Positions 1-5,187 of a stretch of DNA of 7,245 nucleotides are shown here, one piece after another. Position numbers and translations under genes: made by a program. The notes below the pieces were generated by a model, which saw nothing but the letters and a program-made list of their open reading frames with translations, made no database searches and was not told where the DNA came from. This stretch comes from an uncultured Oscillospiraceae bacterium (GTDB taxonomy: Bacteria > Bacillota > Clostridia > Oscillospirales > Oscillospiraceae). How positions within the stretch are numbered: position 1 is the stretch's first letter; the number at the start of each line of letters is the position of its first letter. Location: assembly GCA_905233595.1 (NCBI GenBank), contig CAJOFI010000059.1, positions 1-7,245 of the forward strand, in the 5' to 3' direction.

Positions 1-188
1 ACCTTCTCGTGAAGGGGGCTCCCAAGAGCGCGAACCCTCGCCCACGCTTTTGCCTCGCCTGGCGGGGCGTATCTACCCACTATGGGTGCAGATGAGCCTT
101 TCTTTTTCGCCTTCCGAGGCGAAAAATCAGAGGCGTTCCCCCTCTGAACTCCCCCTAATTGCGGGGCGACTGAATAGTTACGATTTTT
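1..188. other. Gene-free, hairpin-dense stretch downstream of hypB
   Basis: No credible coding region is visible on either strand. The stretch is a near-continuous row of short inverted repeats: 2-6/11-15 (CCTTC, loop TCGT), 18-21/26-29 (GCTC/GAGC), 52-58/62-68 (7 bp with one G-U), 75-79/83-87 (ACCCA/TGGGT), 103-112/117-126 (perfect 10 bp, loop TCCG), 127-133/141-147 (perfect 7 bp, TCAGAGG) and 152-155/163-166 (CCCC/GGGG). None is followed by a proper T-run on either strand, so I do not call an intrinsic terminator. It could be a repeat element cut by the window edge or a structured 3' region of the hypB transcript. The string TAACTATTCA (minus strand, about 171-180) also occurs at the right border of element A, a weak hint of kinship. 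Confidence 0.5.
103..126. repeat. Perfect 10-bp inverted repeat, TTTTTCGCCT/AGGCGAAAAA
   Basis: The arms at 103-112 and 117-126 are exactly complementary around the 4-nt loop TCCG. The T-run is on the 5' side of the hairpin on both strands and the A-run on the 3' side, which is the wrong polarity for a standard rho-independent terminator. It is directly followed by a second perfect hairpin (127-147). Confidence 0.6.
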
Positions 189-857
189 TTATGAATTCCA
201 GGCTTTGATCTGCTCGCGCAGCCACTGGGCGAATTCTTCGATGCCCTCGCCGGTGCGGGCGCAGATGGGGATGATCTTCATGTTGGGGTTGAGGCGCAGG
301 ACGTACTTCTTGCATGCCTCGATGTCAAAATCGAAGTAGGGCAGCACGTCGATCTTGTTGATGAGCAGCACGTCGCAGATGGAGAACATCAGCGGGTACT
401 TGAGGGGCTTGTCGTGCCCTTCGGGGACGGAGAGGATCATCGCGTTCTTCACCGCGCCCGTGTCGAACTCCGCCGGGCAGACGAGGTTGCCGATGTTCTC
501 GAGAATCGCAAAGTCGATATCCGCCGTGCCGAGCCCCAGAAGCCCCTGCCTGGTCATGCCCGCGTCGAGGTGGCACATGCCGCCGGTGTGGAGCTGTATG
601 ACCTTGGCGCCGGTCTTCTCGATGGTGGCGGCGTCCACGTCGGAGTCGATGTCGGCCTCCATGACGCCGATGCGGAACTCGTCCTTCAAGGCGGCGATCG
701 TGGCCTTGAGGGTGGTGGTCTTGCCGGAGCCGGGGGAGCTCATGAGATTCAAAAGAAAGGTCTTCTCCTGCTTGAGCTGCTCGCGAAGCCTGTCGGCCTC
801 CCGGTCGTTGTTTTCAAAAACGCTCTGCTTGATTTCCAGTACGCGATAGCCTTCCAT
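189..857 (-). CDS. hypB: HypB, hydrogenase nickel-incorporation GTPase
   Basis: HypB is a cytosolic SIMIBI-class GTPase that, with HypA, delivers nickel to the [NiFe]-hydrogenase large subunit during maturation. The 222-residue product has the P-loop SPGSGKTT (41-48), the switch-like MEADIDSDVDA (66-76), the metal-site motif HTGGMCHLDAGM with Cys95-His96 (90-101), ENIGNLVCPAEFD with Cys127 (120-132), EGHDKPLKYPLMF (146-158) and the guanine-specificity motif NKID (167-170). I chose the ATG at 857 because GAGGTG lies just upstream and the residues from there resemble the family N-terminus; an ATG at 893 would add 12 unrelated residues. It lacks the N-terminal CXXCGC nickel site and the His-rich stretch of some HypB proteins. 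No hypA or hydrogenase gene is in the window. It follows the lipoprotein gene on the same strand after 53 bp, so co-transcription is possible. Confidence 0.95.
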   Translation of the reverse strand: MEGYRVLEIKQSVFENNDREADRLREQLKQEKTFLLNLMSSPGSGKTTTLKATIAALKDEFRIGVMEADIDSDVDAATIEKTGAKVIQLHTGGMCHLDAGMTRQGLLGLGTADIDFAILENIGNLVCPAEFDTGAVKNAMILSVPEGHDKPLKYPLMFSICDVLLINKIDVLPYFDFDIEACKKYVLRLNPNMKIIPICARTGEGIEEFAQWLREQIKAWNS

Positions 858-910
858 AAGACACCTCGATTTTTTATAATTTTTAGCTTGCATATTCTAA
901 CACACGCGGC

Positions 911-1915
911 TTATCTTAGCAAGTCCATCGCTTCCCGAAAATCCGCCTCGAAGGCCGCGCGGTTTTTTACAAAGTCGCTCCCGCCGTCGGGGAGCCAGAG
1001 TGCTTCGTCCCGCAGAGAGAGGAGCAGCGCCGGGAGCTCTCCGGCGGCTTCTCCGCCCGGCAGGGCGGGGATCAGCCCGCTCTCGAGCGCAAGACTTCCC
1101 GGGCGCTCGCCGTCAAAGAGCCAGCTCAAAAACGCGCTTGCGCCGCGCGAGGGGCGCGTGAGCGCGAGGCAGCGCAGATCGGCAAGGCGCGGGGCGGCTT
1201 CGGGGGCGCTGAGCGTGAAGCCCGCCGGGACGCCGCCTGTGAGCCGGTCGGCATATACGAAGGCCGCGTCCGACGCACCGGGCAAAAACGCCCCGGTGTA
1301 TAGACTCCCGGAAAACGCGCAGTCCGCGAGGGCGTTCCAGGCGCGCTGAAAAGCGGGGGAGAAGCAATCGCGCCCCCGGTCGGCGTGAAATTCGCCCGTG
1401 CCCAGCATGCTCTGGCAGATCAGATCGGCGTAGGAATCGGCGGCGAGGCAGGGGCGCTGCTGCGCGAGCGCCCAGGCGCAGAGCGCGAAGAGCTCGCGCG
1501 GCGTATCGGTCTCGCATGTGAGCAGGAGCTGCACCCGGCTCCCAAGCGGAAAGACGCTGCTGCCGATGCCTTCCGCGCGCTGCGCGAGACTGTCGGGGTA
1601 GCGCACGCTGACGGAGGCCGTTCCGAGAAGCCCCTCCTCCGAAAGCGCGAAGGCCAGCGTGTGAGAGCAGAGCAGCAGCTCCGGCCGCGCGGTGTTGAGC
1701 GCGCTCTGCAGCGCCTCCGCGCTCTCAAATTCCCGCAGGGACAGCGCCATCGCGTCCTTTTTGAGCCGCGCATAGTCCTCCGCCGCCTGCCGCAGCGCGG
1801 GCAGCAGCGGATCGTCGGACGCGCACCAGAGCGTGACCGCGCCCCGCGCCTCCTGTTTTCCGCAGCCGCAGAGCAGCAGCGCGAGGGCAAGGCACATCGA
1901 GAGCAGCCGTCTCAT
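911..1915 (-). CDS. Lipoprotein resembling an extracellular solute-binding protein
   Basis: The 334-residue product starts with two arginines, a hydrophobic stretch and a lipobox-like LCGC, so Cys18 is the probable lipidation site and the protein should be anchored outside the membrane. After the signal, a TLWCASDDPLLPALRQA segment (about 28-44) resembles the first strand and helix of type-1 ABC-transporter binding proteins, and the overall length is compatible with that fold. No permease or ATPase gene lies beside it, so the ligand is unknown. I chose the ATG at 1915 because it begins the signal peptide and because it overlaps, as ATGA, the stop codon that ends the rsmG C-terminal reading frame. 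That indicates the gene was originally the translationally coupled partner of rsmG. A longer reading frame up to 2128 only adds out-of-frame residues from the chimeric region. Confidence 0.75.
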   Translation of the reverse strand: MRRLLSMCLALALLLCGCGKQEARGAVTLWCASDDPLLPALRQAAEDYARLKKDAMALSLREFESAEALQSALNTARPELLLCSHTLAFALSEEGLLGTASVSVRYPDSLAQRAEGIGSSVFPLGSRVQLLLTCETDTPRELFALCAWALAQQRPCLAADSYADLICQSMLGTGEFHADRGRDCFSPAFQRAWNALADCAFSGSLYTGAFLPGASDAAFVYADRLTGGVPAGFTLSAPEAAPRLADLRCLALTRPSRGASAFLSWLFDGERPGSLALESGLIPALPGGEAAGELPALLLSLRDEALWLPDGGSDFVKNRAAFEADFREAMDLLR

Positions 1916-1990
1916 AGCGGCTGCTTTTTGATCTGCGCCCAGCGGCGGGGATAGCGCTTCGGCGTGTCGGCGGTCTTGCGGATGAGGATG
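1912..1990 (-). pseudogene. rsmG: Detached C-terminal tail of rsmG
   Basis: Read in the frame that ends at the TGA at 1912-1914, this segment encodes ILIRKTADTPKRYPRR followed by WAQIKKQPL. That matches the characteristic end of Firmicute RsmG proteins (pattern IRK-x3-TPKxYPR-...-K-x2-P; the B. subtilis protein ends in the same style). It lies in a different frame from the rsmG start at 2578, and no rsmG core separates the two halves. Its stop overlaps the lipoprotein start as ATGA, as expected for the original end of rsmG. Confidence 0.75.
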
Positions 1991-2178
1991 CCGGATTCCG
2001 CCTTGTTGGTCACGGTGACGGTGGTGGTCTTGCCGTCCACGACGGTGAAGTAGACCGGCGTTACGTCGATCTGATACCCTCTTGCCGCCTCGGTTTCCAC
2101 AAGGTAGTAAACAAAGTACTTGCCCCATGACCGGTCTCCCCAGTTTTCAATGTCCTCGGGAATGGCAGGATTGACGGT
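1988..2178 (-). pseudogene. Fragment of a Cna_B/SpaA-like surface-protein repeat inside rsmG
   Basis: Between the two rsmG parts, about 190 bp encode residues including SWGKYFVYYLVETEAARGYQ, TPVYFTVVDGK and TTVTVTNKAESG. This is the typical end of a Cna_B-type (prealbumin-like) repeat of sortase-anchored pilins and adhesins, where the motif 'YYLVET.AP.GY..D..PVYFTV' is standard. There is no signal peptide, no start codon of its own and no LPxTG sorting signal. The segment is visibly less GC-rich than its flanks. The left junction lies near 2178 (after codons for RAEEAPAD) and the right near 1985-1992, where the Cna_B pattern 'SGxLxIRKTD' and the rsmG tail 'LIRKTAD' look alike, so a short homology may mark the join. 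Exact junctions are uncertain by several bases. Confidence 0.7.
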
Positions 2179-2578
2179 CCGCCGGCGCCTCCTCCGCGCG
2201 GGCGTGAACACAGCGCACGTCCGAAAAGCCCAACGCATCGCAGGTGCTTTGCAGGAACTTCACCCGCTTGTCAAGGCTGTCGAGCAGGGTCAGCTCCATC
2301 TCCGGCTGGGCGATCTTGAGCGCAAGCCCCGGAAAGCCCGCGCCGCTGCCCACGTCGATGACGCGCTTGCCGCGCGTCTCGCAAAAGCGCAGCAGGGCGG
2401 CGCAGTCGAGAAAGTGCAGCCGCGCGGAATCGGCCTCGCCCTCGATGGCGGTCAGGTTCATGACCTTGTTCTGCTCGGTCAGCGTCTCATAATACAGCCG
2501 GTAGCGCCGTAGCGCCGTCTCATCCAGAGGAAGCGACAGCGCCGCGAAGCCCTCGGTCAAAATCTGTTCCAGTGCCAT
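2147..2578 (-). CDS. rsmG: RsmG (GidB) 16S rRNA methyltransferase, N-terminal part only
   Basis: RsmG makes the N7-methyl-G at position 527 (E. coli numbering) of 16S rRNA using S-adenosylmethionine. This open frame gives 143 residues, against roughly 205-240 for the family. The start at 2578 is supported by GGAG eight bases upstream and by the family-like MALEQILTEGF. Visible family features are YYETLTEQNKVMNLTAI (about 29-45) and the SAM-binding motif I, VIDVGSGAGFPGLALKI (about 72-88), followed by LLDSLDKRVKFLQ. The match ends near RAEEAPAD, after which about ten unrelated residues lead to a TGA. The downstream family core (the region with FDVVTARAVA in typical RsmG) is missing, so the product is very probably inactive. 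The C-terminal tail survives downstream in another frame (see 1912-1990). Confidence 0.85.
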   Translation of the reverse strand: MALEQILTEGFAALSLPLDETALRRYRLYYETLTEQNKVMNLTAIEGEADSARLHFLDCAALLRFCETRGKRVIDVGSGAGFPGLALKIAQPEMELTLLDSLDKRVKFLQSTCDALGFSDVRCVHARAEEAPADRQSCHSRGH

Positions 2579-2598
2579 GTGAATATCTCCGACGAAAT

Positions 2599-2826
2599 AG
2601 TGAAGAGTGAACAGTGAAAAGTGAAAAGCTGTGGTATCGCTGCGCGACATATGTATAGTAAACGCAAATAGTATTTGCGTTTACTATACTTTTCCAAAGC
2701 CGTTTTTCTCGCCCCTGACGGGGCAACCGAAAAACATGGCAATATAGTAAACTCATTTTTCAAATTCGTTTACTATAATATGTCCCCGAAGGGGACACCT
2801 TAACTATTCATTCTTCGCTTTTCACT
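2599..2826. repeat. Palindromic intergenic repeat element A (heptamer-bordered)
   Basis: The left border is four perfect AGTGAAN heptamers (2599-2626); the right border holds decayed inverted heptamers ending in TTTTCACT (2819-2826). Inside, in order, are TCGC-TGC-GCGA (2637-2647), a perfect 17-bp-arm palindrome (2654-2688), a 54-bp segment with nested GTTTTTC/GAAAAAC and GCCCC/GGGGC stems (2689-2742), a 35-bp TATAGTAAAC...GTTTACTATA module (2743-2777), and a TGTCCCC-GAA-GGGGACA hairpin (2781-2797). There is no ORF of its own. It fills the whole gap between rsmG and the SleB-type lipoprotein gene. The same architecture recurs at 4021-4167. It looks like a non-autonomous MITE- or REP-like element, with family unknown. 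Confidence 0.85.
2654..2688. repeat. Perfect 17-bp-arm palindrome within element A
   Basis: The 35 bases read TATAGTAAACGCAAATA, one central G, then the exact reverse complement. Its outer 10 bp per arm match those of the modules at 2743-2777 and 4077-4111, but here the loop sequence is itself palindromic, giving a full-length hairpin or cruciform. Confidence 0.85.
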
Positions 2827-3703
2827 GATAAAAGACGTGGTTCCCGATGCGGCAGACCTCGGTGAGATCGCTTTGGAACCAGGAGGCGTCCCCGCGCTCG
2901 GGGTTTACGAAAAAGAGGCTCTCGCCCGCGGTGTTGTAGCCCTCGAGGCAGAGAAAGGCCGCGACGCGGCTCTGCTCGTCCGGCTCGGCGGTGACCTCCC
3001 CGGTGCCGACGGGCGTAAACTGTATCGTGTGCTCCCGGTCGAGCACCACGGCGCTGATCGTCGCGGGAAAGCGCTCGTCCCTGACGCGGTTCAAAACCAC
3101 ATTCCCCACGGCGATCTGCCCCTCAAGGGGCTCGTGCTGCGCCTCGGAATAGATGATGTGCGTGAGCCAGAAGAGGTCGTCGGCCTGGGTCGTGCGGGTG
3201 TAGTAGTCCTCCCCGCCCTTTAAGAGCGTGCAGCCCGTGCTGCCCACGTCGGCGCGCCCCTCCGAGAGCGCGATGCGCAGGCCGAAGAGCCGCTCGATCG
3301 CGTCATACGGCAGATAGAGCCGCCCGTCCGCCTCCAGCCAGCCCTCCGGCGCGTAGAGACAGCGCCCCTCGGCGCTCAGCCAGGGCTGCCCGCGCTGCCC
3401 CTGCACCGTGAGGCCGGGGAGCGAGAGCGTGAAGCTCTCAGCGTCAAAATCGCACCTGCTCTCCAGCTTATAGTAGCGGCAGAGCGTCTCCGGCGCGAGG
3501 TAGGCAAGGCCGTTTCGCAGATAGCCGCGATCCGTCAGCAGGCCGTCAAAGTACACGCGCAGCGGCTCATAGGGATGCTCCGGCGCGCGCGGCAGGGGGG
3601 AGGGGACGCCGACCTCCTCCGTCGGGGCGGGGGCGGCGGGCTGTTCCGGGGCGGCGCAGCCTGCGAGCAGCAGGCAGCACAGCAGCGCAAGCGCGCGCTT
3701 CAT
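2822..3703 (-). CDS. Lipoprotein with SleB/CwlJ-type cell-wall hydrolase domain
   Basis: The 293-residue product has a lipoprotein signal with lipobox LAGC (Cys16), a Pro/Ala-rich linker (20-45), a region resembling a copper-amine-oxidase-N stalk domain (about 46-152, with RVYFDGLL and RLYLPYDAIERLFGL), and a C-terminal Hydrolase_2 (SleB/CwlJ) domain (about 176-293). The domain carries IIYSEAQHEPLEGQIAVGNV with Glu187 at the usual catalytic glutamate position, VVLNRV, FVNPE and the closing RIGNHVFYQ. SleB-type enzymes are peptidoglycan lytic enzymes used in spore germination, but this domain set is also found in vegetative lipoproteins, so a spore role is not proven. The start at 3703 overlaps the stop of the TSCPD gene as ATGA, indicating coupled translation. 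Its TGA stop lies in the border heptamer of element A. Confidence 0.88.
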   Translation of the reverse strand: MKRALALLCCLLLAGCAAPEQPAAPAPTEEVGVPSPLPRAPEHPYEPLRVYFDGLLTDRGYLRNGLAYLAPETLCRYYKLESRCDFDAESFTLSLPGLTVQGQRGQPWLSAEGRCLYAPEGWLEADGRLYLPYDAIERLFGLRIALSEGRADVGSTGCTLLKGGEDYYTRTTQADDLFWLTHIIYSEAQHEPLEGQIAVGNVVLNRVRDERFPATISAVVLDREHTIQFTPVGTGEVTAEPDEQSRVAAFLCLEGYNTAGESLFFVNPERGDASWFQSDLTEVCRIGNHVFYQ

Positions 3704-3951
3704 GCCTCGGCCTTGCAGGCCTTGAGCGCCTGCGCCAACTGATCGGGGCAGGAGGTGGGCTTATAGCCGCAGCGGATGCCCTCCATGCGGCGGATGGCCT
3801 CGTCCACGTCCATCCCCGCGACAAGGCGGGAGATGCCCTGCAGATTGCCGTCACAGCCGCCGATCACCTTGACGGACTGGATGGTGTTTCCCTCCAGCTC
3901 GATTTCCATGCGCTGGGAACAGACGCCCTTCGGGCGATAGGTATAGGTCAT
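3700..3951 (-). CDS. TIGR03905-type TSCPD-domain protein with four conserved cysteines
   Basis: This is a small 83-residue protein. It matches the clostridial 4-Cys TSCPD family by MTYTYRPKGVCSQ (Cys11), VIGGCDGNLQGISRLVAGM (Cys33), GIRCGYKPTSCPDQLAQAL (Cys61 and Cys68) and the eponymous TSCPD motif at 66-70. The TSCPD domain also occurs at the end of some ribonucleotide reductases, where the cysteines are thought to bind metal; the function of the stand-alone family is not known to me. The start at 3951 has AAGGAG nine bases upstream; an upstream ATG at 3984 has no such support and would fall at or near the -10. The gene overlaps the next one by ATGA and heads a two-gene operon. Confidence 0.9.
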   Translation of the reverse strand: MTYTYRPKGVCSQRMEIELEGNTIQSVKVIGGCDGNLQGISRLVAGMDVDEAIRRMEGIRCGYKPTSCPDQLAQALKACKAEA

Positions 3952-3974
3952 GGGATTCAACTCCTTCGATGGGA

Positions 3975-4003
3975 AATATAGCACAGTTTTTGCGTCTTTT
4001 CAA
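3975..4003 (-). promoter_or_regulatory. Sigma-A-type promoter of the TSCPD-lipoprotein operon
   Basis: On the minus strand TTGAAA (-35, 4003-3998) is followed after 17 bp by TATATT (-10, 3980-3975), with TGC directly before it as an extended -10. Transcription would begin near 3968, giving a leader of about 17 nt that starts at the Shine-Dalgarno AAGGAG. The match is sequence-based only. Confidence 0.6.
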
Positions 4004-4020
4004 TGAACAAGTAAGGAAAG

Positions 4021-4167
4021 AGTGAATAGTGAAGAGTGAATAGTGAAGAGTTGAGGCATCGCTGCGCGACGGATTATATAGTAAACGAATTTGAAAAATG
4101 AGTTTACTATAATTCGTCCGCCGGAGGCGGACACCATAACTTTTCACTTTTCACTTTTCACTGTTCA
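4021..4167. repeat. Palindromic intergenic repeat element B (heptamer-bordered)
   Basis: Four perfect AGTGAAN heptamers (4021-4048) form the left border and three TTTCACT heptamers plus a partial (4142-4167) the right, in inverted orientation. Inside are TCGC-TGC-GCGA (4059-4069), a 35-bp TATAGTAAAC...GTTTACTATA module (4077-4111) and the hairpin GTCCGCC-GGA-GGCGGAC (4116-4132). It has no coding capacity. It is the simpler version of element A and sits between the divergent TSCPD operon and spoIIP. Confidence 0.85.
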
Positions 4168-4185
4168 TGATTTGCTCTTCTCCCG

Positions 4186-4193
4186 CATACGCT
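4186..4193 (+). promoter_or_regulatory. Possible SigmaE-type -10 for spoIIP
   Basis: CATACGCT matches the SigmaE -10 consensus CATACANT at all but one base. A weak -35 candidate, TCATGAT, lies at 4165-4171 with a 14-bp spacer. SpoIIP is expressed from SigmaE in the mother cell in B. subtilis, which makes the site plausible. The leader would be only about 13 nt, so confidence is limited. Confidence 0.35.
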
Positions 4194-4212
4194 TTCCCAT
4201 GGGGGTGAGGCG

Positions 4213-5175
4213 ATGCAGATTTCCAAGATGCTTGCCATGCTGGGACTGGCTGTGATGAGCCTGTATCTCTTCTCCGTCGGCGCGGCGGGGGAGGGCGGGA
4301 GCGTACCGGCGCCGACGGCTGAGACGGCGACGCCGCTGAGCGCGGACGAGTCGCGATGGATCGAGGAGGCGGAGATGGCCGAAGCGCTCGTGCGGGTGAT
4401 GGAGAGCGTGAACAGCGAGGAGATTCGGGAGACCACGATCGGGGGCGGTCTCGCCGTGAAGAACGAGACGAATTACGAGCTCGATCTGCCCGCGCTGATG
4501 AGCCGCCCGCCGGAGCTGAAGCTCCCGGCGGAGGGAGTGCAGATCCTCATCATCCACACCCACGCGAGCGAGGCCTACACCCCGGCGGGGCTCGACCGCT
4601 ACGAGGCCAACGACAACCGCCGCACCGCCGACACGCAGTACAGCATCGTGCGCGTGGGGGACGAGCTTACGGCGCTCTTCGAGGAGGCGGGGCTGCGCGT
4701 CCTGCACGACCGGGAGATCTACGATTACCCCAGCTACACCGGCTCCTACACCCGTTCGGGCGAGGCGGTGGAGCGCTGCCTCGCCGAGCACCCGGAGATC
4801 CGGATCGTGCTGGACATCCACCGGGACGCCCTCGGCACGGACGGCGTCGTCTACAAGACGATGGCCGAGGAGGAGGGCGTGGTCGCAAGCCAGGTGATGC
4901 TGCTCGTCGGGACGGACGAGAGCGGGCTGAGCCACCCCAACTGGCGCGGTAACCTTGCCCTCGCGCTCTACCTCCAGCAGCGCGTGAGCCTTGAACACCC
5001 GACGCTGATGCGCCCGGTGTCCCTCGTGCCGCAGCGCTATAACCAGCATCTGACGCCCGGCTCGCTCATCGTCGAGGTGGGCAGCAGCGGCAACACCTTG
5101 CAGGAGGCGCTCTCCGCCATCCGCCTCTTCGCAGAGGCCGCCGCCCCGGCCTTGCTCGAGCTGGTTAGCGCTTAG
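4213..5175 (+). CDS. spoIIP: SpoIIP, stage II sporulation protein P (engulfment peptidoglycan hydrolase)
   Basis: SpoIIP is a membrane-anchored amidase/endopeptidase of the mother cell that works with SpoIID and SpoIIM to thin septal peptidoglycan during engulfment. The 320-residue protein has an N-terminal membrane segment (about 5-25), a low-complexity linker and the SpoIIP domain (about 108-310). Visible motifs are ILIIHTHASEAYTP with His115, His117 and Glu120 (111-124), HDREIYDYPSYTGSYTRSG (165-183), VLDIHRDA with Asp201 and His203 (199-206), SHPNWRGNL with His241 (240-248), RYNQHLTPG (275-283) and LIVEVGSSGNTL with Glu288 (285-296). A GGGGGTGAGG Shine-Dalgarno tract precedes the ATG. gpr, a common upstream neighbour, is absent; element B sits there instead. 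It converges on the diguanylate cyclase gene with a 12-bp gap. Confidence 0.95.
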   Translation: MQISKMLAMLGLAVMSLYLFSVGAAGEGGSVPAPTAETATPLSADESRWIEEAEMAEALVRVMESVNSEEIRETTIGGGLAVKNETNYELDLPALMSRPPELKLPAEGVQILIIHTHASEAYTPAGLDRYEANDNRRTADTQYSIVRVGDELTALFEEAGLRVLHDREIYDYPSYTGSYTRSGEAVERCLAEHPEIRIVLDIHRDALGTDGVVYKTMAEEEGVVASQVMLLVGTDESGLSHPNWRGNLALALYLQQRVSLEHPTLMRPVSLVPQRYNQHLTPGSLIVEVGSSGNTLQEALSAIRLFAEAAAPALLELVSA

Positions 5176-5181
5176 CGCTAA
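5165..5181. repeat. Hairpin over the spoIIP stop codon
   Basis: TTAGCGC (5165-5171) pairs perfectly with GCGCTAA (5175-5181) around a 3-nt loop that contributes to the TAG stop. GCGCTAA is repeated at 5192-5198 inside the end of the convergent gene, allowing an alternative pairing. No T-run follows on either strand, so a terminator role between the convergent genes is only a possibility. Confidence 0.4.
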
Positions 5182-5187
5182 GAACGC

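Noticed and set aside
414..1349. Long plus-strand open frame of 311 codons
   Set aside because: It lies antisense to hypB and the lipoprotein gene, has no Shine-Dalgarno or family motifs, and its Arg/Ala/Gly-rich composition is that of a GC-rich shadow frame.
2599..2626. Heptamer tandem repeats as a small CRISPR array
   Set aside because: The 7-bp units are directly adjacent with no spacers, and no cas genes are present.
2654..2777. Inverted repeats as the ends of an insertion sequence
   Set aside because: There is no transposase ORF between or near them, and the intervening DNA is only tens of bases long.
4108..4113. Perfect TATAAT in element B (and at 2774-2779 in element A) as a portable promoter
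   Set aside because: No -35 match lies 16-18 bp upstream and there is no extended -10 TG, so the hexamer alone is not enough.
4165..5049. Minus-strand open frame of 294 codons opposite spoIIP
   Set aside because: It is the antisense of spoIIP, which has a full set of family motifs; this frame has none.
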